A DNA stretch of 64,000 nt from NCBI GenBank assembly GCA_963383645.1, contig OY726573.1:20151158-20215157 (forward strand), written 5' to 3'. Below are positions 31,679 through 44,987 of the stretch, one piece after another. Within the stretch, counting starts at the first letter, position 1. Each line of letters opens with the position of its first letter. The position numbers and the translations under genes were made by a program. This stretch comes from Muscardinus avellanarius. Its lineage: Eukaryota > Chordata > Mammalia > Rodentia > Gliridae. Below the pieces are notes generated by a model. It worked only from the letters and a program-made list of their open reading frames with translations, did no database searches and had not been told where the DNA came from.

Positions 31679-31777
31679 GAGATACTCTGTATTGCTGATT
31701 TATGTCTGACATGAGCAACACTGAGTGGGGCTACAGATTCACTGTGACAGCTGGACACCTGGGGCAGTTCCAGACAG
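31679..31777 (+). pseudogene. ZZEF1: ZZEF1-like exon 9, nonsense codon
   Basis: Acceptor ttttaacacag, donor gtatgt at 31778. 99 bp. Reads GDTLYC, then TGA at about 31696-31698, then FMSDMSNTEWGYRFTVTAGH. The TGA sits where I expect an Arg codon, consistent with CGA to TGA, and the next ATG fits an ACG to ATG change. Confidence 0.75.
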
Positions 31778-31861
31778 GTATGTTGGCATGATCTGCCTCC
31801 CAGGGGTATTCTATGGCCTTACAGCTCTGACTTTTGTTCAAATCAAAGCAAGTATTTTTTT

Positions 31862-32277
<416 letters not shown>

Positions 32278-32344
32278 AGCAAGTATTTTTATCTAAGGCT
32301 TTCCAAATGTGCCTCACAAACCCCACACCTATCTTTCTTGAATA

Positions 32345-32426
32345 CGGTATGGCTTTTTTGTGTATGTGGTGGTACTGGCGATTAAATCCAGGAGTATTCT
32401 ACTTGTGCGCTATACCCCATCCCTAT

Positions 32427-32467
<41 letters not shown>

Positions 32468-32816
32468 TTGTTTTTTGCAGTACTGAGGATGGAGCCCAGG
32501 GGCATTCTACCTCCAAGCTACACCCCCAGCCCTATATTTTTATTCTTCATTTTGAAACAGGGTCTTACTGAATTTGCAAAGGGCCTTACTAAGTAGCTGA
32601 GGCTGTCTACTAACCGTGATCCTCCCATCTCAGACTACCAAATGCTGGGATAACAAGTGTGTGCCACCATGCTCAGCTTATTTTTTATTTTGAAACAAGG
32701 TCTCACTAAGTTGCCAAGGACCTCACTAAATTACTAATGCTCTCCTGAAACCTGCAGATCTCCTGCCTCCGCCTCACAAGTACCAGGACTGCAGGTGTGT
32801 GCCGCCTGCCCAGCTC
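32345..32816 (-). repeat. Antisense B1-ID SINE cluster with (TTTA)n
   Basis: An ID end at about 32365-32415, (TTTA)n at 32418-32465, a full antisense copy at 32470-32680, and a further partial copy to 32816. Confidence 0.75.
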
Positions 32817-33098
32817 AGTTGTAAACTTGAATGGTCAGATAAAAGAGCTGTTGGTCAGGGCCTAAAAAAAGGCCATAGTTCTCTTAGAACTTGCCAGAGC
32901 ATTTTGCTAAAAGGAGGAACTAAGAATGTTATTTCTGTGTTATTTTTACAAAAGGCTTTCTTAGTTTCCAAAATTGTAATGATTATAATTATTTCATCCT
33001 GATTATTAAAACTTGAGTAGTTTATAAAATATGTGATTCTTAATAGACATAATTATTAGACTGTTTTTAAAATATGTGTGTTTGGGGGGGTCGGCCAG

Positions 33099-33264
33099 GG
33101 TTCGAGATTTTGAAGCAGATGTTGTCAGAAGAAAGGGTTGTGCCTCACCTCCCACTGGCCAAAATTTGGGAATGGCTGGTGGGCGTGGCCTGCCGCCAGA
33201 CTGGTCATCAGCGACTAAAAGCCATCTACTTACTTCTGAGGATTGTGCAGTGCTGTACCCACAG
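33099..33264 (+). pseudogene. ZZEF1: ZZEF1-like exon 10
   Basis: Acceptor tcggccag with a poor, G-rich upstream tract; donor gtaggc at 33265. 166 bp, enters with one carried base, leaves two. Encodes GFEILKQMLSEERVVPHLPL and on. Open. Confidence 0.75.
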
Positions 33265-33811
33265 GTAGGCTGCATCCTCTTTGGGCATGTAGGTTGCAGA
33301 CATCTATTCTCAGTCTGCGGCTTGCTGTTCGCTCTGTTAATGGTGTCAGGAGGAGAGGAGGCCGTGTGTACTGTTCATGCCTTCCAGGTCATCAGTTTCC
33401 TGTATGTTAGTGCTTTGGGTGACCTGTCAGCTCACTTGGAAGTCATGAGAGTGTCTGCTGTGTTGCCCTGCACAATGTCCTTGCTTTCCGTTCAGGGATC
33501 TTCCCCTCCTGTGGTCTCCTGGTCTCCAAGGCCACCTGCTCCCTCTCTGCCAGGCCTGTGCCCACATGCACGCGGGTCTGTTTCTGGTCTCGGGATCCTC
33601 TGATCTTTCGGTTGTCCACATGCTAGTATCACACTGGTTAGATTTACGTATCTGGTTCTTTATCTTTAGAATTATTTGGGGTATTTCTAATCCTGCATAT
33701 GCTTATTCGTTTTAGAATTGATTTCTCTGTGTGTGTGCACACATTCACCACACACATGCTCCTTCTCATACATACACACCTGCCTTACCCCGTGGAATGT
33801 TTTTTTTTTTC
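33265..33811. other. ZZEF1-like intron
   Basis: Unique intronic sequence; no gene recognised. Confidence 0.4.
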
Positions 33812-34317
33812 TTTTAGTGGTACTAATAAACCAGGGTTTTGCACATGCTGAGCAAATGTTCTACCACTGAGTTACATCCCCAGAACTTTTCATATTTTAT
33901 TTTGGAACAGGATCTCACTGAGTTGCTGCGGCTGGCCTTGAGCTTGTGGTCCTCCTGTAGCTGGGATTATAGATACGCACCACATGCCCATTTTAAATGT
34001 GTGTTTTCTAAGAGTGTATACATAGATTTTTCATTGCGTAGTCATTCCCTGGATACAGAATGAGTTTTGATTCTTCCTCTTTGATCTGAAAAGCTGTTTT
34101 TCCCATTCACACTAGTCAGGACCTCCAGTGTAGTGTTGAGTTGCCTCCTTCCTCATCTCAGAGGGAAGGTGTTGGTGATTGTGCCACCACATCAGCCATA
34201 CACTGGCCCCACCCTGATTGGTGAGACACCTGCCTGTTAGGAATTCCCCTTTTCTGCTTTTTTTTTTTTTTTTTTTTGGTGGTACTTGGGTTCCTGGAAA
34301 CCCTTCTACCTCTGGGC

Positions 34318-34403
<86 letters not shown>

Positions 34404-34464
34404 TGTATATACATATATATACATATATATACATATACATATACATACATATACATACATATAC

Positions 34465-34541
<77 letters not shown>

Positions 34542-34655
34542 TGTTTTTGGAAACAGTCTCCTAAGCCAGAGAGGCTGGCTTCAAAACTGCGTGATCCTCC
34601 TGTCTTCGCCTCCCAAGTGCAGGGATTACAAGCATGTGCCACCACACCCTGCTTC
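33812..34655 (-). repeat. Antisense SINEs with a compound microsatellite
   Basis: Antisense copies at about 33812-33990 and 34258-34655. The second is split by (CA)n at 34320-34372, then TA and ATACAT repeats to 34545. The open frames across it are repeat artefacts. Confidence 0.75.
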
Positions 34656-34779
34656 TGAATTTTTTAAAGCATATAAACATACAAAATGCTAGCCAAAAAG
34701 TGAGGTGATGATATTTGGAGTAAAAAATTATATTTTACTGGAGTTATTGTTTAAAATAAATGAAGGAATCCTTCATTTC

Positions 34780-35492
34780 CCAAACGTGGTGACCCATGCC
34801 CATAATCCCAGCTAAGGCAGAAGGAACAAGAGTTCAAGGGCAGCCTGGAAACCTTAGTAAGACCCTGTCTCAAAATACAAAAAGAGCCAGGTGTGGCGGT
34901 GAATGCCTATAATCCCAGTACTTATGAGGCTGAGACAAGAGGATCACAGGTTCAAGATCAGCCTCTGCAAGTTAGGGAGTTAGTCAGTCTCCAGCAACTT
35001 CTTGGGATCCTTTTTCAGAGTAAAAAATAATAATAATGCCAGGCGTGGTGGTGCACACTTCTAATCCCAGTTTAGGAGGCTGAGACAGGAGGATTGCACA
35101 GGTTCTAAGGCAACCTCAACTAGTGAATGAGGCTCTCAGCAACTTAGACCCTGTTTCCAAATAAAGTATAAAATAGGTCTGGGAGCCCAGAGGTAGAAAA
35201 GCCCATGGGTTCCACCACCAGTACCACAAAAAATAAATAATAATAGCAATAATAATAATAATAACAACAATAATAAGCCGGGCATGGTGGAGCACACTTG
35301 TAATCCCATCATTTGGGAGGCTGAGCCCGGAGGATCGCGGTTCGTGGACAGCCTCAGCTACTTAGTGAGGCCCTCCACAATGTAGTGAGACCCTGTTTTA
35401 AAATAAAGAATAAAAAAATATATAGGGCAGGGGTGTAGCTTGGAGGTTTAATGCCCCTGGGTTCCATCCCCAGACCTGCAAAAAAAAAAATA

Positions 35493-35539
<47 letters not shown>

Positions 35540-35610
35540 TAGAGCAGGGTATGTAGCTCAGAGGGAGAATGCACCTGGGTTCAATTCCAATACCAAATAC
35601 ACACACACAC
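34780..35610 (+). repeat. Sense B1-ID SINE cluster with (AAT)n
   Basis: Copies at about 34780-34880, 34885-35030, 35037-35235 and 35275-35490, a free ID tail at 35535-35600, and AAT repeats at 35230-35275 and 35495-35540. Confidence 0.7.
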
Positions 35611-36004
35611 ACGTACTTATATTCATTTCTCTGGGGGGAAATGATTGGCTTCAAGATAAGACTTAAATAGAATTGTTATGTAAGTCACAAATAAAAAAAT
35701 TAAAGAGAAAAGACGAAATCATGCAGTAAACTCCACAAGTATTATTGCTTTCCCCCTTCTTCTCTGACGGCTGAGTTGGGCTCGCAGTATGCCTCTCTCT
35801 GCGTAAAGCCCTCAACTCCACTCTTAACAGGCCTCTGAGAAGGACCGGATTTTTCTTAAGAGATTTCTGATCAGGCAACCTTATATCATATTTTTTGTGT
35901 TTTACAAGCCTAATATCAAAATAATGGCAGTTGTCTGTTTTTAAGTTTGATTTTCTATGTGCAGTGTTATGCTTTCTTTTATTTTCTTTCTTCTCCTTTT
36001 TTTT

Positions 36005-36498
36005 TTTTTTTTATTTGCAGTACTAGAGATCTAGGAATGAAACCCACGGGCATTCTACCTTTCTACAACCAAGCCACACACCCCGCCCTATTATTTATTT
36101 ATTTATTTTATTTTATTACTTCATTTATTTATTTATATATTTATTTTTTGCAGTACTGAGGATGGAACCCAGGGGCATTCTACCTTTGAGCTACACCCTC
36201 AGCCCTATTTTTTATTCTTTTTTTGTTTTTTTGAAACAGAGTCTTACTGAGTTGCAGAGGTCCTCAGTAAGTAGCTGAGGCTATTCGCAAACCACAATTC
36301 TCCTGTCTCAGCCTCCCAAATGTTGGGATTACAAGCATGCGCCGCTGTGCCTGGCTTTATTCTTTACTTTGAAATAGGGTCTCACTGAGTTCCGAGGGGC
36401 CTCTCTAAGTAGTAGCTGAGACTGGCTGGGATCCACAATCCTCCTGTCTCAGCCTCCCGAATACTGGGATTACAAGTATGCGCCACCACTCCCGGCTC
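36005..36498 (-). repeat. Antisense B1-ID SINE cluster
   Basis: A partial copy at 36015-36090, a full copy at 36145-36357 and a third at 36360-36498. Confidence 0.75.
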
Positions 36499-36804
36499 TG
36501 TTTTAATTTCTTACACTTAACATTTGAGATTTTTTTCATGTTTGGAAGGTCTTTGTGAGAGCCATTTTAAAGGTACACAGTAATTTGAATGAATGTACCT
36601 GAGGGCCTCCTGTTCCTTGGGGCGGGCTCTGTCTCTTTCAGGCTTTGCTGTGGGTGACTGCAGCTCCTTAGAGGAGCGTGGGCGGGGCCATCCTGTGGTG
36701 GCTATACTAGCAGTGGGAGAGGGGAGAGTCTGAGCTGCCTCAGCTGTCCGGTGTGGGCTGGCCTGGTCTTCAGTGAACCAGATCTGCCCCATCTCCTCCC
36801 ACAG

Positions 36805-36958
36805 TGACCTCTGTGACCTTGCACTGTTGAAGCCTCTGTGGCAGCTCTTTACCCACATGGAATATGGCCTGTTTGAGGACGTGACGCAGCCTGGCATCCT
36901 CCTCCCCCTGCACCGAGCCCTCACTGAGCTCTTCTTCGTCACAGAGAACCGTGCCCAG
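36805..36958 (+). pseudogene. ZZEF1: ZZEF1-like exon 11
   Basis: Acceptor ctcctcccacag, donor gtgagg at 36959. 154 bp, 52 codons with the two carried bases (SDLCDLALLKPLWQLFTHME and on). Intact. Confidence 0.75.
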
Positions 36959-37498
36959 GTGAGGACAATGCCTTGTGTCTCCCACCCTCACCCTGTCCCA
37001 GCAGTACTCGGGTCACACCCATCCGGAGACTGGGGGTGTCTGGGCAGGTCTGCGCAGGGAAGCCAGCTTGGCCGGCAGTTGTCTCGCCCCATCCTTGGGA
37101 AGCCCTCAGGTTGGCACTGGACTGCTTATTTTGTCTGGCCTGAAGCCAAAGGGGGAAAACTGCCTCGGAGCAGCTCTTGACAACAAGGGAGTTTTGGGAA
37201 ATCAAAGGGACGTGTTTTCCTTCCTCCTCTGCTTCTCCCCTTAGAACAATAGACACATTGAATGTGTGAGATGAAGGGGCCTTTCACAGGCTTTCACCCT
37301 TTCGCTTCACAGGCTTTCACCCTTTCGCTCAGTCACAGGGAGACTGACTGAGCAGGAGGCCCCCAAGCCAGCCCGTGACCCCTTCCTGGGCCTAGAGCGA
37401 GCCGTTAAGTGCCCGCGAGGTGGTGGACAACAATTTCCCTCATGGCTGTCCTCCAGCCAGCCCTGCTTCCAGGTTCACTGACCCCACTCTCTCCACAG

Positions 37499-37570
37499 GA
37501 GCTCGGCTTGCTGCACGAGTACCTGCTGGCCTTAACCACGGACGATCGCCTGCTCCGCTGTGCAGCACAG
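37499..37570 (+). pseudogene. ZZEF1: ZZEF1-like exon 12
   Basis: Acceptor ctctctccacag, donor gtacct at 37571. 72 bp, 24 codons (ELGLLHEYLLALTTDDRLLR and on). Intact. Confidence 0.75.
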
Positions 37571-37837
37571 GTACCTCCTTGCTCCCAGCAGGGCTGGCCC
37601 TCCAAGGCCTCTCCCTGTGGCAGCGTCACCATCCCACCATCACCAGGACAGCGTGTGTGAGTGTGTGTGTGCGTGCGTGCGTGCGTGCTTGCATACTACC
37701 CAATAAGGACAGAACCTCTCAGAGCTTACACAGAGTGCTGTTCTGACCCAGTCCCTTCCCTCTGGCCCTCGAGAGTGCGGGCTCCATTCATCAGCCTCAC
37801 TTGCATCAGACTGTTCAGTCTGAAGACACTGGCAGGA

Positions 37838-38135
37838 AGGCCGGGCGTGGTGGCTCACACTTGTAATCCCAGCATTTGGGAGGCTAAGATAGGAGGATCC
37901 AGGTGTGAGGCCAGCACCAGCTACTTACTGAGGTCCTTTGCAACTCAGTGAGACACTATTTCAAAATAAAGAATAAAAAATAGGGCTGGAGGTGTGGCTC
38001 AGAGGTACAAAGCCCCTGGGTTTCAGCCCCAGTACAACAAAAAATGAAAACTTGATCTTCTGGGTTTTGCCTCCCACATGCTGGGATTACAAGCGTGCAC
38101 CATCATCCCCAGCTATTGCATCCATTTTAAATTAG

Positions 38136-38185
<50 letters not shown>

Positions 38186-39527
38186 TATTTGGGATTGAAC
38201 CCAGAGGCATTCTACCTCAAAACTACACTTTCAGCCCCTTATGTTATTATTTGTTTTGAAGCAGGGTCTAACTGGGTTGCTGAGAGTCTCACTGCATTGC
38301 TGAGGCTGTCCTTAAACTTGCAATCCTTCTGTCTTAGCCTCCCAGGTACTAGGATTACAGGTGAGCCAGCATGCCAGGTTTAATTAGGTTTTATTTTTAT
38401 TTATTTATTTTTTAATTTTTAATTTTTTGGCAGTACCAGTACCTCTGAGCAACACCCCTAGCCCTATTTTTTATTCTTTATTTTGAAACAGGGTCTCACT
38501 GAGTTGTATAGGGCCTCACTAAGTAGCTGAGGCTAGCCGCAAACCGTGATCCTCCTGTCTCAGTCCCGAATGCTGGGATTACAAGCATGCACCACCGCGT
38601 CTGGCTTAATTTGGTTTTAAATCTAGAACTTAAAACAAAAAGTTTAAACCCAGGGGCGTTCTACCTGTGAGCTGCACCCCCAGCCCTGTTTTTTTTTTTT
38701 TTTTTTTTCTTTTTGGTGGTACTGGGGGTGGAACCCAGAGTCTTTCTACCTCCCGGCTATACTCCCAGACCTTTTTTATATTTTATTTGGAAACAGGGTC
38801 TCACTGAGTTGCTGGAAGCCTCACTGAGTAGCTGAGGCTGGATTCGAACCTGTGGGATCCTCCTGTCTTAGCCTCCCAAGCGCGGGGGATTACAAGCGTG
38901 CACCACCACGCCCGGCTTCAGCCCTTTTTTTATTCTTTATTTTGAAACAGGGTCTCACTGAGTTTGAAAGGGCCTCACTAAGCAGCTAAGGCTGGTCACG
39001 AACTACAATCCTCCTGTCTTAGCCTCCCAAGCGCTGGGATTACAAGCGTGTGCCACCACGCCTGATTGTATTTTTATTTGAAACAAGGTCTCACTAGGTT
39101 GATGAGAGCCTCACTACTTGCTGAGGACATCCATAAACTTGTGATCTTCCTGTCTCAGCCTCCCAAGTGCTAGAATTTACAGACACGCGCCACTACTCCC
39201 AGCTCACTTTTTTTTTACATAGTAGTAAACATAGCCAGGCATGGTAGTGTATGCCTGTAATCATAGTGCATTGGGAGGCTGAGACAGGAGGATTGCAGAT
39301 TTAAGGATAGGCTCAGCAGTGTAGCAAGACTGTCTGCAACCTACTAAGACCCTGTTTCTAAATAAAAAATAAAAAGAAGCTGGGCATGGTGGGTAGAATA
39401 GGCTTGGAGGTATAATGCCCCTGGGTTCCATTCCAGAACCACAAAAAGTAAATAAACTAAAAAAAAAGTAGGAAGGACTGGGGTATAGTTTGGAGGTAGA
39501 ATGTCTCTGGGTTCAACACCCAGTACC

Positions 39528-39540
<13 letters not shown>
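37838..39540. repeat. Dense B1-ID SINE block with microsatellites
   Basis: Sense copy at 37838-38045. Antisense copies at about 38046-38115, 38178-38382, 38420-38605, 38650-38915, 38930-39062 and 39063-39205. Sense copies at 39228-39440 and 39470-39535. (TG)n at 38142-38184; (CA)n at 39531-39573. Confidence 0.75.
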
Positions 39541-39576
<36 letters not shown>

Positions 39577-40170
39577 CAGTAAACACATTTCTTTTGAACA
39601 TGAATGACATATTTTTCAAAACACTTTTTTTATTCGAGGTCTTATTGTGCTTGCCTGGCTGGCTCCAGGAACCCTCCTGCCTCAGCCTCCTAAGCAGCTG
39701 AAACTATAGGTGTGCTCTGCCCCCACCTTACAACAAAATGATTATGGAAAAGGACAGCCCTGTGTTCTGTTTCTGCAGATCTCTTTATGTCTGGCAGCCA
39801 GATTCTCCGATCTGCATCTTCATTCAACCTACCATAGTTTCAGTTTGGCCTCTAGGAAACTGCACTGTGCACTCCTGAGACAGTGAATGTGAGCCTCAGG
39901 ACCTCCAGAGATGCTGAGGGTTTCCCAGGCCCAGACCACTCCTGAGAACTGCACTCGCAGACTGTGAATATCAGTATGCAGCACAGCCCCATGCTGGACG
40001 GGGCTGCTTGGAAGAAAGGGAGCCTTTTCTGTGCCCACATACAGGTCTCAGGAGACCTTCAGGATTTGTGCGCCGGCTGTTCCCGTAGCCTTTATCGCTT
40101 GCTCTAGCCGACGGTCCTCTGGGTGAGCGAGGGACTGGCCCTTGACTCTGGTGCCTCTCTTCCTCCACAG

Positions 40171-40251
40171 GCTCTGCAGAACATCGCTGCCATCAGCCTG
40201 GCCATCAACTACCCAAACAAGGCCACCTGCCTCTGGAATGTGGAGTGTTAG
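40171..40251 (+). pseudogene. ZZEF1: ZZEF1-like terminal exon (13) and stop
   Basis: Acceptor cttcctccacag. 81 bp: ALQNIAAISLAINYPNKATC, then LWNVEC and TAG at 40249-40251. Intact. An inverted second copy lies at 61266-61346. Confidence 0.75.
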
Positions 40252-43200
40252 CCTGGTGCGGCGTGCATGGGACACACTGACCCATCCATGGGGGCTCAGA
40301 GCTGACAGCAGCCTCAGTCAGGAAAACCCAGCTCTCCTGCAGCACATTTCGGCTCCCATGTGGATGTTCATTGGCCACATCTCCAAGAACCTGCGGTGTG
40401 CACGGTAGACCTGCACACAGACTGGCGCTCCGGAACGAGCAGCAAGGCGAGGCCCTCAGGCAGGGTGTTGAGGCCAGCCTCCTTTGGCTGTCCCTTCAGA
40501 GGCCACTGGCACAGCGAGACCTGGAAGCGGTCTCTCTAAGAAGGCTCTGTCTGCTGAGCTGGCACTGCCCTCGCTCACTGCCGGGGAGAGGCGCCAGCAC
40601 CCAGGCGCTTGCGCAGGGCGTCCTGCTCTGCATGGCCTGGCTGCAAGCTCCTGCTTTTGCTTCTTGGGACGCAGAAATTCAAACCAAACCACAACTGGCA
40701 TGAGCTCCTGCCAGTCACTTCCAGTCCCCAAGTATTCAGTATGGTGCAGGGGTCCACCAGCTCCCTGCACGCCCAGAGACAGCCTGGAGAGAACAAGCGC
40801 CCTTGGAACAGCCATCAGGCCACCTTGCACAGCCACTCCAGCTCCCAGCACACCCGGGGTTCTCAGTTGTTTTAACGTGTTTCTGTTTCCACCTCCTGTT
40901 TTCAGAGAGAACCACGCTGGCTTTCTGAGAAGGCCCCTGGGTGTGGCCCCAGGACTGGGCATGTGTGACAATAGCAGAGTTGGCGACTCCAGTGTCCGCA
41001 CCTCAGGCTTGCAGCGCCATCCAAGGAGGGCTTATTTAATGAGAAGAAGCACCACACGATCTTACTTCTGCTCGGCGGTTCCAGTAATCCGCCATGTCCA
41101 CCACGGAGGGGACTGCATGGTCACTTGGCTGTCATGTCTAGCAATAATTATATTAGTTCTAATGAATGCTTGTTTTACATTTTTCTTTTTACGCTTTTAT
41201 GCCCCAAAGTGCTAATTCTTCTCTTTCCGGAGCCACACTTAGAGTGTGAAGCTGGATTGGCACGTGGGCCCTGGGCCAGCCTGAGAGGAGCTTGTGGGAA
41301 TGAAGGATGCCTGAGGCAGCCGCCATTCAAAGCTGGTATCTGGGCCAAAGTCCTTTCCCGCCACACAGGGCTGGGCCCTGAGGCTCTCGCAGCAGGCCAG
41401 GCTTCACAGTTGCCTGGCCCGGCATGGGTTAGGAGAGCCTGCATCTGTGGGGCTGGGAGCAGCTTCCTCGGTTGGGTAGGCCCGGGTCAGTGACCTTCAC
41501 AGCCTAGAATGAGGCTCTCAGCCAAGCCCAGGGAGTAGGGAATGGTCAGAAGGAGGGGTGAGACTGAAAGGGGCTGGGAGCAGTGGGGTGGTGATCCCAG
41601 GCCCGCATCTGGAACCAAGGAGGCAGGTGCTGCTGGCTCACTGGACACACCTTTCCACCATTTGCTCTTTGCCAAAACAGCCCTGCTTTGCTTACTGCCT
41701 GCAGCCCAGAGAAGGCCCTTGAGCCAAGCCACTTCCACCCCAATAGGCCTGCGGTGAGGAGCTCCCGAGAGGCACGCAGAACAATCTCAGTCCTAGGGGA
41801 GAGGCCCCACGGGGAGATCAGACCCAATGGCTGACAGCCTGGAAAGTAGTCAAGGAGATGGCACCACCCACCCACACCCGCCATGCCTGGGGCCGCGCCA
41901 AGCACTCCAGACAGGCAGGACAGGGGCTCCAAGGCAGGCCCACCAGCTTTACTCACACTCCATCACCAAGAGCAGTTGTAAAAAAAACTCTGGCTCCTCA
42001 CAGCCTGTCCCTGTTCACCGCCCTTGCTGCTGTGATCTCTGTGCTTCCATTTGCATAGAACAAGCCCAAGTTTCCCTTTGAACACACCTGTGCCATCTGG
42101 GTCCCCTCCTGGTCCAGCCTCCCTGCAGCCCACCACTGCCTCTGCCTCCGGCCACTGGGCGGCGCTGCCGAGCCAGACGACTCCCCGCCAGGTCCTCAGC
42201 TTGGAGCAGGGAATCCTGGTAAAGATTCCCAGGAAGGCAGCTCCCTTTGACCCCTCTGAGGAGGTTAGACTGCCTGGAATGAGAGAAAACTGGCAGGGGT
42301 AAAGTGTCACGGAAACATGTGCCTACTCTATAAAGAAATTCTGTTCCAAATCATATATATTGTACAGACACTGTTCCCAATGAGAGGGGTGACTCATTTT
42401 CATCATCTTTTTTAATTTGTCTTCTTACGGGTTTACGATTTTGAATGTTTATTTGGTTCAAAGAAAGAATTTTGATTATATCAGCTGAGTTCAGCCTGTA
42501 AAAAGGACGTTAAGTTGTGGATAAAATATGCAAATGAAGAGAACTATATTGTACAAATTCTATATAAAAGAGTACAACTGGGTGTGATGGTTTTTTGGCT
42601 CCTGTTTTTTCGTTGTTGTTTGCATTTTTGGTTTTTTTCATGTGTGTGTTACTGGGGATTGAACCCAGGAACAATCTATCCCTGCGCTGCACCCCCAGCC
42701 CTGTTTTATTCTTCCATTTGAAACAGAGGCTTGCTAACTTGCTGAGGCTGGCCTTGAACCTGCGATCTTTTGTCTCAGCCTCCCAAGTACTGGGTCAGAG
42801 GTGTGCACTCCCATGCCCCCACTTACCTGTTTCTCTTGTGAAGATTATGCTTGGAGTTCCTATCAAGCCTCAAAATGATAGGATTTATAGAAACCCAAAA
42901 TCAAGAAATGAGAAAAGCTGTCTGGCTCCATATGAGTGTTGCTGGAACCCGCAGTCCCTCTGGTCTGCAGCCTAGGTGAGCCACGAAGACACCACCCCTC
43001 CATCCTGCCCTCCTCATGCAGTCCAAGGGCTTAGATTCACCCAGTCTCTCCCAGCTTCACAGTGCCCCTGAAGTTGTCCCTGCCCACGGCACTGTGGGTA
43101 CACCCTCCAGCCACCCTTGACCCTTCTGTGGCTTGCCAGATTGCCGTGCAGCAGGTGGAGAGGAGGAAGCCAGGGCCGGGTTGCAGGTTCTGATGCTCTC

Positions 43201-43443
43201 CTCGGGCTGGTTTTCTCTTGCTGGCCTCTGGACCTTGCTTCTGACTAAACTGAGGACCAACATTTGCCAGCCTTGGCCTCTCGCTTCCTTCTCTGTACCA
43301 TGCTGCCCCCTTCCCACGTACTTTCCTGGGACCAGGGACTATTTTGCAAGTTAAAAAGGAACACTTGGGCGGGGCTGGACTTAACTACCTTTTGCAGCCC
43401 ATTTGATCCAGCATGATAGACTCACATGTCCCCATAAAGCCCC
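40252..43443 (+). other. 3' UTR and downstream flank of the ZZEF1-like gene
   Basis: Holds several chance open frames on both strands, none with a recognisable domain. No clear AATAAA was found. Similarity to the right arm extends well beyond any likely 3' UTR. Confidence 0.5.
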
Positions 43444-43761
43444 TGACTCTTCTTGGGAGCTCAGCCCTCATCATTGTGAAACAGAGAGGCCCTGCTCTGC
43501 ATGACACTCAGGAGAACCGGGCGCTCCCAAGTCCTGATCTCCGTCTGGAGATGGCACGCTGCCCTCCCACCTCATCTGTGGCCTGAGCACATTGGGCTTG
43601 ACTGAAGCGCAGGCCTGTGTGCCTGACTCCTGATCCACGGTGTCACAGGCTGCCTTGCTGGGCTGGGAAGGCCACCCCTGAGACCAGCCTACAAGCCCAC
43701 AAACAGAAGAATGTCACAGAAGCATGAGGCAATTGGAACCCAGACCTTGAGAACTGAGGAG
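43444..43761. other. Unassigned sequence inside the palindrome spacer
   Basis: Unique sequence, no feature seen. Confidence 0.4.
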
Positions 43762-44620
43762 AAACAGTTCAGTCAGCATGGTAGGACATGCCTGTAATCT
43801 CAGTACTGGGAAACTGAGAGGACGATTGCAATTTTGAAGCCAGCCGCAGCAATTTAGCAAGGCCCTATTTCAAAATTAAAAATAAAATAGGACTGGTGAT
43901 GTAGCTTGGAAGTAGAATGCCTCTGGATTCAATCCCCAGTACCAAATCAATAGATAAATAAAACCAAACACCATATTAGTGTGCCCTCGGCACAGGAGGG
44001 GCTGAGAGCAGTCCTGCTGGGCCGGTGCCAGCTGGAGCTGCGGAGTAGTGCCGGTGCTCAGCCATTCGCCAAGTCCACCCAGGTCAGCAGGGTGCCAGGT
44101 GGCGGGCTGCCCCTGGGTTTCATCCCTAGTACTGCAAAAGAGGGGGGGGGGAGAGGGAGGGAGGGGGGAGGGGAGGGAGAGAGAGAGAGAGAGAGAGAGA
44201 AGCTGGAAGGCTGGGAGGGTCCTCCCTGCTCTTATTGTCCCCCCTGGACAGGAGAGAATGACACTCGGGGCTCCCACACAGCCCCACAGCCATCAGGTTG
44301 AAAGAGGGAGACAGCGCCGGGCGGTGCTGCACACTTGTAATCCCCGCGCTTGAGAGGCAGAGACAGGAGGATCGCGCAGTTTCGAAGCCAGCCAAACACA
44401 CTGGTTTAGGAGTCCCTGTTTCCAAATAAAATAAAAAAATGTAAAAATAGGTCTGGGAGTGTAGCCTGGAGGTAGAAGGGCTTCCAGGAACCCCAGTACC
44501 ACCAAAAGAAAGAAGGAAGGAAAGAAAGAAAAGAAAGAAAGAAAGAAAGAAAGAAAGGAGTGAGAGAGAGGAAAGAAAGGAAAGAAAAGAGAAAGAAAGA
44601 GAAAGAAAGAAAGAAAGAAA

Positions 44621-44680
<60 letters not shown>

Positions 44681-44700
44681 GGCAGGAAATCAATGCAGAG
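43762..44700. repeat. Sense SINEs and polypurine microsatellites
   Basis: SINEs at 43762-43955 and 44320-44510 (the latter with the 'cttccaggaaccccagtacc' tail). GGGA/GA repeats at 44141-44201 and a long GAAA/AAAGA tract at 44505-44682. Confidence 0.75.
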
Positions 44701-44898
44701 ACTGGGAACAGGACAGGAGCTGCCTCCTACCTGTGTGGTTTGAGCACCTGAATGAGCTCTAGACAGGGTGTGGGGCGGGGAGAAGAGAGGGAGAGGATGT
44801 TTGTCTCTGTGACTTCTGAAAACTAGACCCTTAGCAAATATATGACTTGCAAGTATATGCCCCCCATTCCACGGGCTGTCTTTTCCTTCTCTAATAGG

Positions 44899-44987
<89 letters not shown>

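Larger units (their letters stand above)
39617..43443 (+). repeat. Left arm of a ~3.83-kb inverted duplication
   Basis: Matches the reverse complement of 58076-61902 with few differences. Paired positions sum to about 101,518 at both ends and at the exon (40171 pairs with 61346), so there are almost no net indels. It contains the last ZZEF1-like exon, its 3' flank and an antisense SINE at 42645-42830. Confidence 0.92.

Noticed and set aside
34218..34692. Overlapping open frames rich in Thr-His and Ile-Tyr
   Set aside because: They translate the CA/TA/ATACAT microsatellite.
40456..41215. Open frames of 181 and 243 codons in the ZZEF1 3' flank (also in the right arm)
   Set aside because: No domain, both strands open at once in GC-rich sequence, and the same frames appear in the duplicate simply because the DNA is duplicated.
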